The notes under the pieces were generated by a model, which saw nothing but the letters and a program-made list of their open reading frames with translations, was not told the DNA's origin and made no database searches. From NCBI GenBank assembly GCA_029204225.1, contig MU831961.1:30341-94340 (forward strand): 64,000 nt of DNA. The letters are read 5' to 3'. The position numbers and the translations under genes were made by a program. The first letter of the stretch is position 1, and each line of letters opens with the position of its first letter. The DNA is from Diphasiastrum complanatum. Taxonomy: Eukaryota; Streptophyta; Lycopodiopsida; Lycopodiales; Lycopodiaceae. Shown one piece after another: positions 47,059-56,075 of this stretch.

Positions 47059-47439
47059 CTAGTAGTGTGCATCAACGTCTTCCACCTACAAACTCTTCTC
47101 TGATCTGTGAGTCAGTGAGCGGGCAGCCCATATTCCACCAATGAGCTCTACAAATGTGTAAGGGTGGACAGTCGCAAGCATCTCCAATACGGATTCGCGC
47201 GGGCCAGATCGCATCAGTATTAATAGAGGTTCCTCTTTGATCGGGTCTCCAGTCACCAAGTTTTACCTCTAACGACCAATGCCCTCCGCCCATTTTGATC
47301 TATGAAAGGTAGCGAGCTCCTGCAGATCAGTTTAGGGCCAGAATTTTCTTACAAGTAAGGTACTCTTGGATGAAGGGGCCCCACACTTAATCGTTGAAAT
47401 GGCAAGACCTGAGCATTAGAGCAGTGACTGAGCCTCCCT

Positions 47440-47780
47440 TTCTACCGAGCATGACCTTCTGAACCAGCACTAAGGTATATCCGGAAGGAACCCACTTGAA
47501 ATTTCCTTGAATTGATAGACCTATAATTTTTTATGTGAGAGCTACGCCCCATGTAGCAGACAGTACTTCAGGAAGCAGGGATCTTCAGACGGTTCGCATC
47601 ACACTTAGAATTTTGACTGGGCCGATGCCAGACAGACTACCTGAAATTTATAGGACACTTGGCTTAGACTATGCAGAGAAGGTACTGCCATCAATAGTTC
47701 ATGAAACTTTGAAGGCTATAGTTGCTCAGTACAATGCAACCCAGCTCATAACTCAACGTGAGGGTGCTCCATCTCGCTGC
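47440..47780 (+). pseudogene. PHB: Prohibitin pseudogene fragment
   Basis: The plus strand encodes IYPEGTHLKFP (47,478-47,510), a short break with a stop and frameshift, then YVRATPHVADSTSGSRDLQ, TVRITLRILTGPMPDRLPEI, YRTLGLDYAEKVLPSIVHET and LKAIVAQYNATQLITQRE. This is the middle of prohibitin, the inner mitochondrial membrane scaffold protein (family pattern YPEGTH...R-RPH...STSGSRDLQ...LPSIIHE-LK-VVAQYNAS-LITQRE). The normal start and the C-terminal helix are absent; after LITQRE the sequence becomes CCAGGGTGC repeats and a poly(C) run. The intron-free state suggests a retrocopy or a transduplicated exon. It lies inside an intron of the CCCH gene, on the opposite strand. Confidence 0.88.
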
Positions 47781-47805
47781 TCCAGGGTGCTCCATTGATC
47801 CAGGG

Positions 47806-47828
47806 TGCCCCCCCCCCCCCCCCCCCCC
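47806..47828. repeat. Poly(C) run
   Basis: About 20 consecutive C residues just downstream of the prohibitin fragment, following the short repeat CTCCAGGGTGCTCCATTGAT. It may be an assembly-sensitive spot. Confidence 0.85.
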
Positions 47829-48547
47829 TCTCTACTACTTTGTAGACTTTACACAACATTTGACTCTACTTTCAGACATCTATGATCGAGATTACAAGAC
47901 CTCCAATTTTCCCATAACATCATTCTGGTTGTCATGAGAGAAACAGCCCGACGCACAATATGGTCGTCATCGGTCTCCAAACTGCAAACGTTGCATCTTT
48001 CTTCAGACCGCCTGTACCCACTGTTTAGACATATCTGATTGGTGATATTTTTGAGCCAGCAGCACATCTAGTTAGGAGATATATGAGAGAATATTTCTTT
48101 TTCTTGCTAGAAAAATCATCATTACCCATATGACTAACTGGTAGGCTGGCAAACTAAGGAACAGAATGCAAATTAAGTCTCAAGTACTAGGAGAAACTTA
48201 ATATGTGCAACATTGCATAGCACAATGCACTATACGGCAAAGCTATGTCAACTTGTGCTTCTTCATTTCAATCACCAATCATTTGAATGTCAACAAATGT
48301 ACACGTGCCCATCACTTGTTTGCAAATTAAGGAATCCTAGCATTTTAGACTTTCTGCACTTCTCGTTTTCTAAAGGGCTAGCATATAAAACCCCATCAAA
48401 ATCACCAATAAATATAACATGCAACAAAAACAAACTTTAACATCTTCATGTCAAAGTAAAAATCAATTATCAAGAGCACAATCAAAAACTTGTAGTTTTA
48501 AACCTGACGTATCGAAATTCCAAACAAATTTCCAAAATTTAACAAAC
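47829..48547. other. Intronic DNA, no recognised element
   Basis: AT-rich sequence between the prohibitin fragment and the RS exon. Only short random ORFs. Confidence 0.45.
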
Positions 48548-48667
48548 CTTTGTGTGGTGATGATCTTCGATTGTTTCGTCCTTGGCGTTCCTCATATCTA
48601 CTTCTAAGAGGAGATCGTCTACGATGCAATCTTTCCCTCAAATCATTACCTCGATGGTGATGTCGAC
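48548..48667 (-). CDS. C3H13-like gene, RS-rich exon (first one visible)
   Basis: A 120-bp exon, entered in phase 1 (a G from the previous exon plus GT) and left in phase 1. It follows an acceptor reading GTGGTAG and ends at AAAG followed by gtttgtt. It encodes a basic stretch with GNDLRERLHRRRSPLRSRYE, which lines up with the segment just after the zinc finger in C3H13-like proteins (remembered form: G-DLR-RLDRR-SP). The exon sits alone between transposon-rich DNA on both sides. Its reading phase fits the exon at 40,605 exactly. Confidence 0.8.
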
Positions 48668-49208
48668 CTACCACACAAAACACTTCATCAAAGATGATAA
48701 CAATGGAGTACAATCATCTTAATGTGCAAAACCAAATTAGGAACTTTTATCAAAGAAACAACATGAGCAAAATTGTGTGCCTAGACAGATATTGTGGTAT
48801 CTGAAAAGTCCAAAGGCTTATGAAAGCGATTTAAAACGATACCATGAGAGGCACAACAAAACTTTACTGAATCTAGATACCCATTATTCAACTCATACAT
48901 TGAGAAAACCATACTTTAACTCAAATTCTTCAAATAAAATTCCAACAATACTTGAAAACTACATAACAGTGCAAATAAATAAGTCCATAATAATACTACA
49001 TCTAAATTGATATTACCCCTACCAAGGGCCAAGTCAAATACATTTGCATCCACAAATTGCATCCCTACAAAAATATCATCCAGTTTACAATAAAATATTA
49101 ACATAAAAATAACCCCATAGATTACGACACTCATATGGGCAAACAAATTTGATGTTATAAAGTTTTCCAACTTCCCCGCATATAAAAGCCAAGGTGAACT
49201 ACCAATAT

Positions 49209-49477
49209 ATACATACATAAGGAATGAGGGTCCGGGCCGGAATGCCCGCGTTCGTGTCCGCGGGGTCGGACGCGTCCAATTTTTTTTTTTAACTAAAAAA
49301 CATTAAAAACGGACGTGTCCGTACCACCGGATGCACCCGTGGCTTCATATTTTTTTTCATTTTTTTTAGTATAAAAAATTTTTAAAAATTTTTAAAAAAA
49401 AAAAAAAAAAACCCAGACGCTTCCGGACGCGGACGGGAACGCGCGTCCGCGTTCGCGTCCGGGTCCCGCTTCCTTAG

Positions 49478-49487
<10 letters not shown>
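49209..49487. mobile_element. 259-bp TIR element with GC-rich word ends
   Basis: Ends are inverted (left AAGGAATGAGGGTCCGGG, right complement CTAAGGAAGCGGGACCCGG) and flanked by ATACATACAT on both sides (49,209-49,218 and 49,478-49,487). Next to each end are arrays of GGACGCG, GTCCGCG and GGACGTGTCC-like words, with AT-rich homopolymer DNA between. No coding capacity. The 9-10 bp duplication suggests a Mutator-like miniature element, but the flank is itself simple sequence. Confidence 0.6.
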
Positions 49488-49529
<42 letters not shown>

Positions 49530-49653
49530 AAGCGGGTGGCGGGCGCGGATGCGCCAGGGGTGCGTCTGCGTCCGACGCGTCTTTTTTTTTCAAATTTTGT
49601 TTTTTCAAAAAAAAAAAAATACAGGCACCTGCCTACACTGTCCCCCATCCCAA

Positions 49654-49657
<4 letters not shown>
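49488..49657. repeat. (AT)n run followed by a second partial GC-word element
   Basis: (AT)n to 49,525. Then TAAGGAAGCGGG repeats the terminal sequence of the preceding element, followed by GGCGGGCGCGGATGCGCC and GCGTCCGACGCGTC words and poly(T)/poly(A). Its other end was not found; (CT)n and hAT sequence follow. Confidence 0.5.
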
Positions 49658-49697
<40 letters not shown>

Positions 49698-49719
49698 TCT
49701 CTCTCTCTCTCTCTCTCTC
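49657..49719. repeat. (CT)n tract at a hAT truncation point
   Basis: About 30 CT units with one interruption (CTTCCT). hAT coding sequence starts abruptly at its right edge. The left flank (CCCAAAAGCTCTCT) resembles a LINE 3' end only weakly. Confidence 0.9.
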
Positions 49720-50774
49720 AGGCACGGGATGAGGCACGGGATGATCCAGAGGATGGTGCACATGATGAGTCCCAGAGCCCAGAGCATTTGTATTCGGATG
49801 CCCAGCTGGACGACTTGATTGCAAACTTGGATTCAGAGGCCCAACAGATGCCGAGCGCCAGGGCGTCCCCATCCTCTCTAGCCAGGATGCCCTACACAGA
49901 GTCTCAGCTAGAGCAGCTACACGAGGTGCCTGCAATTCCTCCAGTTCCTCAGAGGGTGTATGTGCGCCGCACAACACCTCCAGTGCCACCGATATCGTTG
50001 AGGCCTGCAGCCCCTCCATCGCCATCCACTTTTGCAGCAGCGGGTCTCCATGGCAAGCCACCATCTGTGCCCAGATCTTCTCTTGCAGCGCCCACATCTA
50101 CAGTGGCTCCTTCTGTGGCAGCACCCACGGCACATCCTCCTCCATTGGCAGCACCCACGGCACCGGCTCCTCCTTTGGCAGCACCCAGGATGTACCAGTA
50201 CCGGCCACCGCAGCGCCCCTTTCAGTACTTATCGCCACTATACTTACCTCCTGTAGGGACGGCCCCTCCACATCCTGTTCCTCCACCAGCAGCAGGCCCA
50301 CGGGCACACACTCCTCGGACCTATCCTCCACTATCAACTGCACAGGGACACCCAACTTTGGCTTCTCTATCCCAGCCGGCCGCAGCTTGGGCCCAGCCTA
50401 GCCAGCCAGGTGATCTACATGGGGGTGATGGGGCATTGACGGCTCCCCTCGTCCGCAAGAGGTCAGGAAGGCACAAGGGTGCACCGAACAAGAAAGGCAG
50501 GACACAGAAACAGCCAGGGAAGAGAGGACGACCTCGCAGGGCTCCAGTTGCTGGTAGAGGTGCAGTATTACAGTCAGCTGCAGCAGGTGTTGTTGGTTTA
50601 GCTTGCTTGGGGGCTAATGCGGAGGCAGATTGGGAGGATGAGGATGACGAGTCTTCCCCCTTGGATACACAGCCCATGCCAGTTCCAGACAGGCATAGAT
50701 ATCAGTTGCGAGAGTTAGCTCGGGGCCCTGAGTTGTCTCCGGAGCATTCATCTGAGTTAGAGCCAGAGCATTGA
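49720..50774 (+). pseudogene. hAT transposase tail exon: Pro/Ala-rich with AT-hooks
   Basis: An open frame of about 350 codons ending in TGA at 50,772-50,774. Order: acidic start (DEARDDPEDGAHDESQSPEH, LDDLIANLDSEAQQMPS); a Pro/Ala/Thr-rich region with TAPAPPLAAP repeats; a Tyr/Pro patch (MYQYRPPQRPFQYLSPLYLP); a basic block with AT-hook-like motifs (RSGRHKGAPNKKGRTQKQ, GKRGRPRRAPVAGRG); an acidic stretch (EADWEDEDDESS); and PDRHRYQLRELARGPELSPE. In the right-hand copy the same exon follows the catalytic exons, so this is the transposase C terminus. It is more intact here than in the right copy, which has stops at two Gln positions. The open frame upstream through the (CT)n is fortuitous. Confidence 0.75.
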
Positions 50775-51274
50775 TTGTAGCTCTGTTATTTTATTTTTAG
50801 TAGTTTGATATCATGTTCCATGTTTGGCGGCCAGATGGTCGAACACTGTATTCACACCATTTTCCATACTATATTCAGTGTTGGACGTACTTTATTCGCT
50901 GCACATTTTTGTATTTGTCGACTTGTAATTCTTATGCTCTGTTTTCAATTTTATTTTGAATGGTATGTGCGTAATTACAATTAGTTTCAACTGCAAAGAT
51001 TGATAGCAGATGCACAACACAGAAATACAACCCCCTTTATAGCATTTCATAAACACACATGTTACATTGCAATACACCAGGCACGCGTTGCACAAAAAAC
51101 AAACCATACATTAATTCATCAGATGTATCAAAATTACAATACGTATTCCCGCCATATACGGTTGGGGCTGTTCTTTACACTATGTTAGACACTAAATGCT
51201 GCCTCATCTACTGCCAAAAATTACATAACAACAGTCAGCCACATACGGCCAGACCCCATCTATTCTAAACATTC

Positions 51275-51622
51275 CTATGGATCCTCCACTAACTCCTCGC
51301 CCTCGTCAGGTGCATTGTTCTGACGCTCTCGCTTTGCCTCCCGGTTAGCCCGAGCTGCCTCCTGGTTAGCACGACGGCAGGCAGCCCTTTCCCTAACCAT
51401 GATGAGCTGCCGTCGTGTGAAGTTCATTCCGCTCTGCTCATCCAAATCCAGCTCGACAACGGGGGCAGGGATCTGCAGCTCTGGGTGTCTCTGCCGAGTC
51501 TCTCGCAACATCTCTGCAAAGTCTGCCTCTTGCTTCCGATGCCTTTCGTTGTGCCTTTGGACATCTTCCTCGAGCTTCCTCCTGGCTTCGCCCTCAGGCC
51601 TCGGTGGTATGCGCTCCGCCAT
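51275..51622 (-). CDS. Second ORF of the hAT element, 115-aa charged coiled-coil protein
   Basis: A complete ORF on the strand opposite to the transposase, with ATG in the context GAGATGGCGG. The product starts MAERIPPRPEGEARRKLEED, has a long charged helix (RHRKQEADFAEMLRETRQRH), a middle segment PELQIPAPVVELDLDEQSG, and a basic helix (RRQLIMVRERAACRRANQEA, ARANREAKRERQ) before the acidic end EGEELVEDP. No known domain was recognised. It converges on the transposase gene and is transcribed away from the element's 3' terminus. The right-hand copy has lost the whole ORF by a clean deletion of about 0.5 kb. The antisense frame is also open, so coding status rests on the complete ATG-to-stop frame and its protein-like composition. 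Confidence 0.55.
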   Translation of the reverse strand: MAERIPPRPEGEARRKLEEDVQRHNERHRKQEADFAEMLRETRQRHPELQIPAPVVELDLDEQSGMNFTRRQLIMVRERAACRRANQEAARANREAKRERQNNAPDEGEELVEDP

Positions 51623-51867
51623 CTCACGACACCCTGTTTCTCGAAATGGCTCTCACAGCCTCTCAATGGCTCTCACTGGCTCTCTCACAGCCTCCCTCTC
51701 ACAGCCTCTCTCTCGGTCTGTGACACAGCCTCTCACAATGCCTCTCTCTCACAGCCTCACAATGCCTCTCACAGCCTCTCACTGGCTCTCTCACTGCCTC
51801 GTGTCTATTTAACCCCACAGCCTGTTTCCCCATTTGCACTTGTTGATGATCCCATGTGCTACTGTAC

Positions 51868-52195
51868 CTCTCCCATGTATTGCTCCCCCACATGCTGCAC
51901 TCCGATTGGGTCCATGGTCTGCTCCTCCACAGTGCCCATGTGACGGTGTACCTGTCCGGATGTATTGCTCCCCCACATGCTGCACTCCGATTGGGTCCGT
52001 GGTCTGCTCCTCCACAGTGCCCATGTGACGGTGTACCTGTCCGGATTTGCTGCTCCCCCACATACTGCACTCCGATTGGGTCCGTGGTCTGCTCCCCCAC
52101 AGTGCCCATGTGACGGTGTACCTGTCCGGATTTGTTGCCCCCCCACATGCTGCACTCCCATTGACCACCAGATCTGCTCTTCCACAGTGCCCCCA
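51868..52195. repeat. 85-bp subterminal tandem repeats of hAT (left arm)
   Basis: The unit contains GTGACGGTGTACCTGTCCGG and TGCTCCCCCACATGCTGCAC. Starts at 51,940, 52,025 and 52,110, plus a diverged unit before. The reverse complement lies at about 52,650-52,870 in the right arm. Such subterminal arrays are typical transposase-binding regions in hAT elements (inference). Confidence 0.8.
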
Positions 52196-52335
52196 GTACA
52201 GTCCCCTATACAGTCCCCTGTATGGTAACATCTTTTTTCTAAACCCTAACCTTTTTTTTTCCTGAATTTTTTACCCTGTATTAGCCTGTTAAAAGGGTTT
52301 TTTATTAAAAATAATAATAATAATAATAATAACAA

Positions 52336-52543
52336 ATTACTGTGGTGCCGCCTTAGTACCGCTGGTTTGAGGGCGGCACCATAACCGCGGTACCATAATG
52401 GCGGTACCACGTGCCACTATGATATATATATATATATATATATCATAGTGGCACGTGGTATCGCCATTATGGTACCGCGGTACCATAATGGTGGTACCGC
52501 GGTTATGGTGCCGCCCTCAGACCAGCGGTACCAAGGCGGCACC
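52336..52543. repeat. Palindrome centre: two hAT termini back to back
   Basis: The left side (TGGTGCCGCCTTAGTACCGC ... CGTGCCACTATGATATATAT) is the near-exact reverse complement of the right side, with the axis in an (AT)n run at about 52,432. The right side has one extra copy of an 18-19 bp segment ending in GGTACCGCGGTA. Words GGTACCGCGG and GCGGCACC recur. The outer end of the right-hand element (58,262-58,368) has the same TATGATATATATATAT end and GGTACCGCGG/GGATCCGCGG words. Confidence 0.88.
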
Positions 52544-53628
52544 ACAAAAATAATATTTTTTATTATTTTTTTAAAAAAAAAAAACCCTTTTAACAGGCTA
52601 AAACTAGGTAAAAACTAAGATGTTACTGTACAGGGGGACTGTACTGGGGGCACTGTGGGAGAGCGGACCCAATCGGAGTGCGGCATGTGGGGGAGCAATA
52701 CATGGGGCAGGTACAGTAGCACATGGGCACTGTGGAGGAGCAGACCATGGACCCAATCGGAGTGCAGCATGTGGGGGAGCAATACATCCGGACAGGTACA
52801 CCGTCACATGGGCACTGTGGAGGAGCAGACCATGGACCCCATCGCAGTGCAGCATGTGGGGGATCAGCACATGGGGCAGGTACAATAGCACATGGGATCA
52901 TCAACAAAAGCAAATTGGGAAACAGGCTGTGGGGTTAAATAGGCACTCACGAGACAGTGAGAGAGCCAGTGAGAGGGGGTGAGAGGCATTGTGAGAAGCT
53001 GTGAGGGAGAGCCAGTGGGAGGCTGTGAGAGAGAGGCATTGTGAGAGGCTGTGTGACAGACCGAGTGAGAGGCTGTGAGAGGGGGGCTGTGAGAGAGCCA
53101 GTGAGAGCCATTGAGAGGAGGATCCGTAGAAATGTTTAGCATAGATGGGGTCTAGCCGTATGTGGCTGACTGTTGTTATTTAATGTTCATCAGTAGATGA
53201 GGCAGTATTTAGTGTCTGGCATGGTGTAAAGAACAGCCCCAGCCGTATGCGGCGGGAATACGTATTGTAGTTTTGATACATCTGTTGAATTAATGTACGG
53301 TGTGTTTTTTGTGCAATGCGTGCCTTGTGTATTGCAATCTGATGTATGTGATTATGAAATGCTATCAGGGGGGTTGTATTTCTGTGTTCTGCATATGCTC
53401 TCAAACTCTGTTCTGAAAACTAATTAAAAACACGCACACACCATTTGAAGTAAAACTGCAAGTAGAACATCACAATTACAAATTGACAAATACACATTGT
53501 GCAGTGAATAGAATACGTCCAACACCAAATATAATATGAAAAATGGTCTGAATACAGTGTTCAACCATCTGGCCGCCAAACATGGAACATGATATCAAAC
53601 TACTAAAAATAAAATGACGAAGCTACAA

Positions 53629-55272
53629 TCAATGCTCTGCCTCAAACTCAGATGAATGCTCCGGAGACAACTCAGGGCCCCGAGCTGACTCTCGCAACTA
53701 ATATCTATGTCTGTCTGGTACTGGCATGGGCTGTGTATCCGAGGGGGAAGAGTCGTCATCCTCATCCTCCCAATCTGCCTCCGCATCAGCCCCCAAGCAG
53801 GCTAAACCAACAACACCTGCTGCAGCTGGCTGTAATACAGCACCTCTACCAGCAACTGGAGCCCTGCGAGGTCGTCCTCTCTTCCCTGGCAGTTTCTGTG
53901 CCCTGCCTTTCTTGTTCGGTGCACCCTTGGGCCTTCCTGGCCTCTTGCGGACGAGGGGAGCCGTCAATGCCTCATCACCCCCATGCAGATCACCTGGCTG
54001 ACTAGGCTGAGCCCAAGCTGCGACCGGCTGGGATAGAGTAGCCAAAGATGGGTGTCCCTGTGCAGCTGATAGTGGAGGATAGGTCCGAGGAGTGTGTGTC
54101 CGTGGGCCTGCTACTGGTGGAGGAACTAGATGTGGAGGGGCCGTCCCTGTAGGAGGCAAGTACAGCGGCGATAAGTACTGAAAGGGGCGCTGTGGTGGAC
54201 GGTACTAGTACATCCTGGGTGCTGCCAAAGGAGGAAGATGTGTTGTGGGTGCTGCCAAAGGAGGAGCCGGTGCCGTGGGTGCTGCCAATGGAGGAGGATG
54301 TGTCGTGGGTGCTGCCACTGGAGGAGCGTCTGTAGATGTGGGTGCTGCAAGAGAAGATCTGGGCACAGATGGTGGCCTGCCATGGAGACCTGTTGCTGCA
54401 AAAGTGGATGGCGATGAAGGGGCTGCAGGCCTCAACGATATCGGTGGCACTGGAGGTGCTGTGCGGCGCACATACACCCTCTGAGGAACTGGAGGAACTG
54501 CAGGCACCTCGTGTAGCTGCTCTGGCTGAGACTCTGTGTAGGGCATGCTGGCTAGAGAGGATGGGGGTGCCCTGACGCTCGGCATCTGCTGGGCCTCTGA
54601 ATCCAAGTTTGCAATCAAGTCGTCCAGCTGGGCATCCGAATACAAATGGTCTGGGCTTTGGGACTCATCATGAGCACCATCCTCGGGAACATCCCGTGCC
54701 TCATCCTGTGCACCATGCGGACCCGGCATGGCCTCCCAATCGCTACAATCAAAGTCATCTGGTGACTCCTCTGGTGTGCTATCATAGAAATGCCTATGGC
54801 TCTGTGATGCACGCATCCAAGCAGCTGCGAAAGGTAAACCCAAATCAGTCTGCCCCCTATCAAGAGCCTCCTCCATCATATCAACATAAGAAGGTATGCC
54901 ACTGGCCCCCCCTGTGTGCCCTGCCCGTCTCCCGGTATAATCTGTGGCATGTGTCCCACCTCTACCACGTGATGCACCTATGACCCCTGCTCTAGGCGTG
55001 TGCCCAACACCTGTATCATATGCCTCATCCCGCTCTGATCTGGCGAACACAACCCGAATAGGCTCATCCTCATCCTGATCATCCTCTGACACTGGCTCAT
55101 CTGCCTCGTACAATGTGGGCTCTCTGTGCTCAAGCCCAAGCTCTCTCTCTCTCATCTCGGCAAGCTCCCTCTCTCTCTCTGCCATCAACCGTGTGCCCAG
55201 GTCATCTGCAGGCATGGGATGGGTGCTGTCCGTAGGCAAGTCAACCTGGCGCTCCAAATCGGATATCTTCGT
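53629..55272 (-). pseudogene. hAT transposase exon 4: acidic, Pro-rich, AT-hook tail
   Basis: Acceptor ACCTTGCAG. Encodes TKISDLERQVDLPTDSTHPM, a Glu/Arg-rich stretch (LMAERERELAEMRERELGLE), GIPSYVDMMEEALDRGQTDL, the conserved DDFDCSDWEAM, the Pro/Ala-rich region, a basic AT-hook pair (KRPGRPKGAPNKKGRAQKLP, GKRGRPRRAPV) and the acidic end. TAG at about 54,205 (after PRMY) and a stop at about 53,698 (after DRHRY) replace Gln codons that are intact in the left-hand copy. The extension after the dimerisation domain is over 500 codons, much longer than in typical hAT proteins. Confidence 0.78.
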
Positions 55273-55374
55273 CTGCAAGGTTTAAAATTGGCATGTCAGA
55301 GAAACAACTCTATCAAGAAATGAAACCAACATACCAGGAGTCAACCAACATGCTATGAAAGGTTAGCTTATCAC

Positions 55375-55536
55375 CTGCAATGCGCTCGTAATGGTCGGAA
55401 GTCTCCTGGCGAGACGTGCGTTGGTGCTACAGAACACCAACCGCTCCAACTGACTCACTGACAACCGGTTTCTTCTCCTCGTGTGAATGAGTGCCCATGT
55501 GCTCCAATTACGCTCACACACGGAGGCAGCACAATC
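55375..55536 (-). pseudogene. hAT transposase exon 3: dimerisation domain end
   Basis: Acceptor CACCACAG, donor TTGCAG followed by gtgata. Encodes DCAASVCERNWSTWALIHTR then RRNRLSVSQLERLVFCSTN. S--CERNWS--A-IHT--RNRL is the hallmark of DUF659/hAT transposases in plants. Its reading frame is intact. Confidence 0.87.
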
Positions 55537-55615
55537 CTGTGGTGCGTGCATTGAAATACTTCAGCACATTGTCTTCAACGAAACACAACAATGGAGGATA
55601 AAATGAGATGCATAC

Positions 55616-55961
55616 CTGAGAAAGGACACGCAGTGCAAAACGCTGTATAGATGGGTATGTGCTACCGAACATGGTCCACCAGGTAATGGGTAGCTGCCTC
55701 CTCTCTGGATCCTGAGCAGCCGGGTGGCCGAATGTGACCATGCCGAAACGAAATGCAGCAAGCTCCTCCATGAGCCTGATAGGATCCAAACCTATGTGTG
55801 GACCCGCCCTGTGAATGTACTGAAGCCAATCGGCCTCGAGCTCCCTGTCTGCGATCTGTGTCGGAGAGAGGAAGAGGGGATGCAGCATGTGTGCAACGCT
55901 GTGGATACTCCTGTGGAAGTAGTTCCACCGCGTCTCCCAGATGAACTTCAGCTCTGTCATC
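55616..55961 (-). pseudogene. hAT transposase exon 2
   Basis: Acceptor CACTTGTAG, donor TCTCAG followed by gtatgc. Encodes MTELKFIWETRWNYFHRSIH, HMLHPLFLSPTQIADRELEA, RLMEELAAFRFGMVTFGHPA and TWWTMFGSTYPSIQRFALRV then LSQ. The WW--FG-----IQRFA--VLSQ block is the start of the hAT C-terminal dimerisation domain. No stops within it. The decayed copy at 34.8-35.4 kb has the same segment. Confidence 0.85.
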
Positions 55962-56075
55962 CTACAAGTGAGAGGCATGTGGTTTAGGGCATTACGAAAA
56001 AACGTAACATCGACAGAAAAACAAACTAGCAAACACTGAAAAGATAAAGAACAATTACAACACTGTACCGCTTAC

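Larger units (their letters stand above)
5904..48667 (-). other. Host gene span: plant CCCH zinc-finger / RS-domain protein (C3H13-like), partial
   Basis: Ten coding exons on the minus strand can be joined with consistent splice phases over 42.8 kb, giving about 452 codons. In order they encode a basic Arg/Ser-rich segment (GNDLRERLHRRRSP; RSRSTSPDRRSPSS), a Ser/Asp-rich linker, a coiled coil (DIEALSYHKLELE; KKDLESKL; SKIKKLIK; AQAKLQKMVDEL), a long acidic region and a conserved acidic tail (NHYVQ joined to YKGEDEEVDVE). From memory this order matches the plant nuclear CCCH protein family represented by rice C3H13, presumed RNA-binding. The N-terminal zinc-finger exon, which must end in phase 1, was not found and probably lies right of the window. 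A last short exon after 5,904 (phase 2) is also unidentified. Inferred introns from 5' to 3' are 7,942, 12,859, 16,022, 148, 124, 2,474, 132, 192 and 1,514 bp. No in-frame stop interrupts the joined exons, so the gene looks functional. Confidence 0.82.
49720..52431 (+). mobile_element. hAT element, 5'-truncated, left arm of a giant inverted repeat
   Basis: It contains the last transposase exon (49,720-50,774), a 3' flank, an oppositely oriented 115-codon ORF, a CTCACAGCC-rich stretch, 85-bp tandem repeats and the element terminus with GGTACCGCGG words, ending in (AT)n at 52,432. The same parts in reverse order follow to the right. It lacks the BED and catalytic exons, so it cannot move by itself. 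Confidence 0.82.

Noticed and set aside
49100-49150. Candidate zinc-finger exon (frame with NLFAHM)
   Set aside because: There are no correctly spaced cysteines before the His, and no phase-1 donor.
49536-49719. N-terminal extension of the 412-codon frame starting at 49,536
   Set aside because: It translates a GC-word element, homopolymers and (CT)n. The homologous exon in the other copy begins differently, so only the part from 49,720 is treated as transposase.
51643-52250. CRISPR-like array because of regularly spaced 85-bp repeats
   Set aside because: The repeats are contiguous without unique spacers, lie in a plant transposon and occur in inverted copies.
51699-52982. Several frames of 60-150 codons rich in Gly/Trp/His or Cys/Pro across the 85-bp repeats
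   Set aside because: All frames are open because the unit has no stops. They repeat on both arms and strands and show no gene structure. They are explained by the hAT subterminal repeats.
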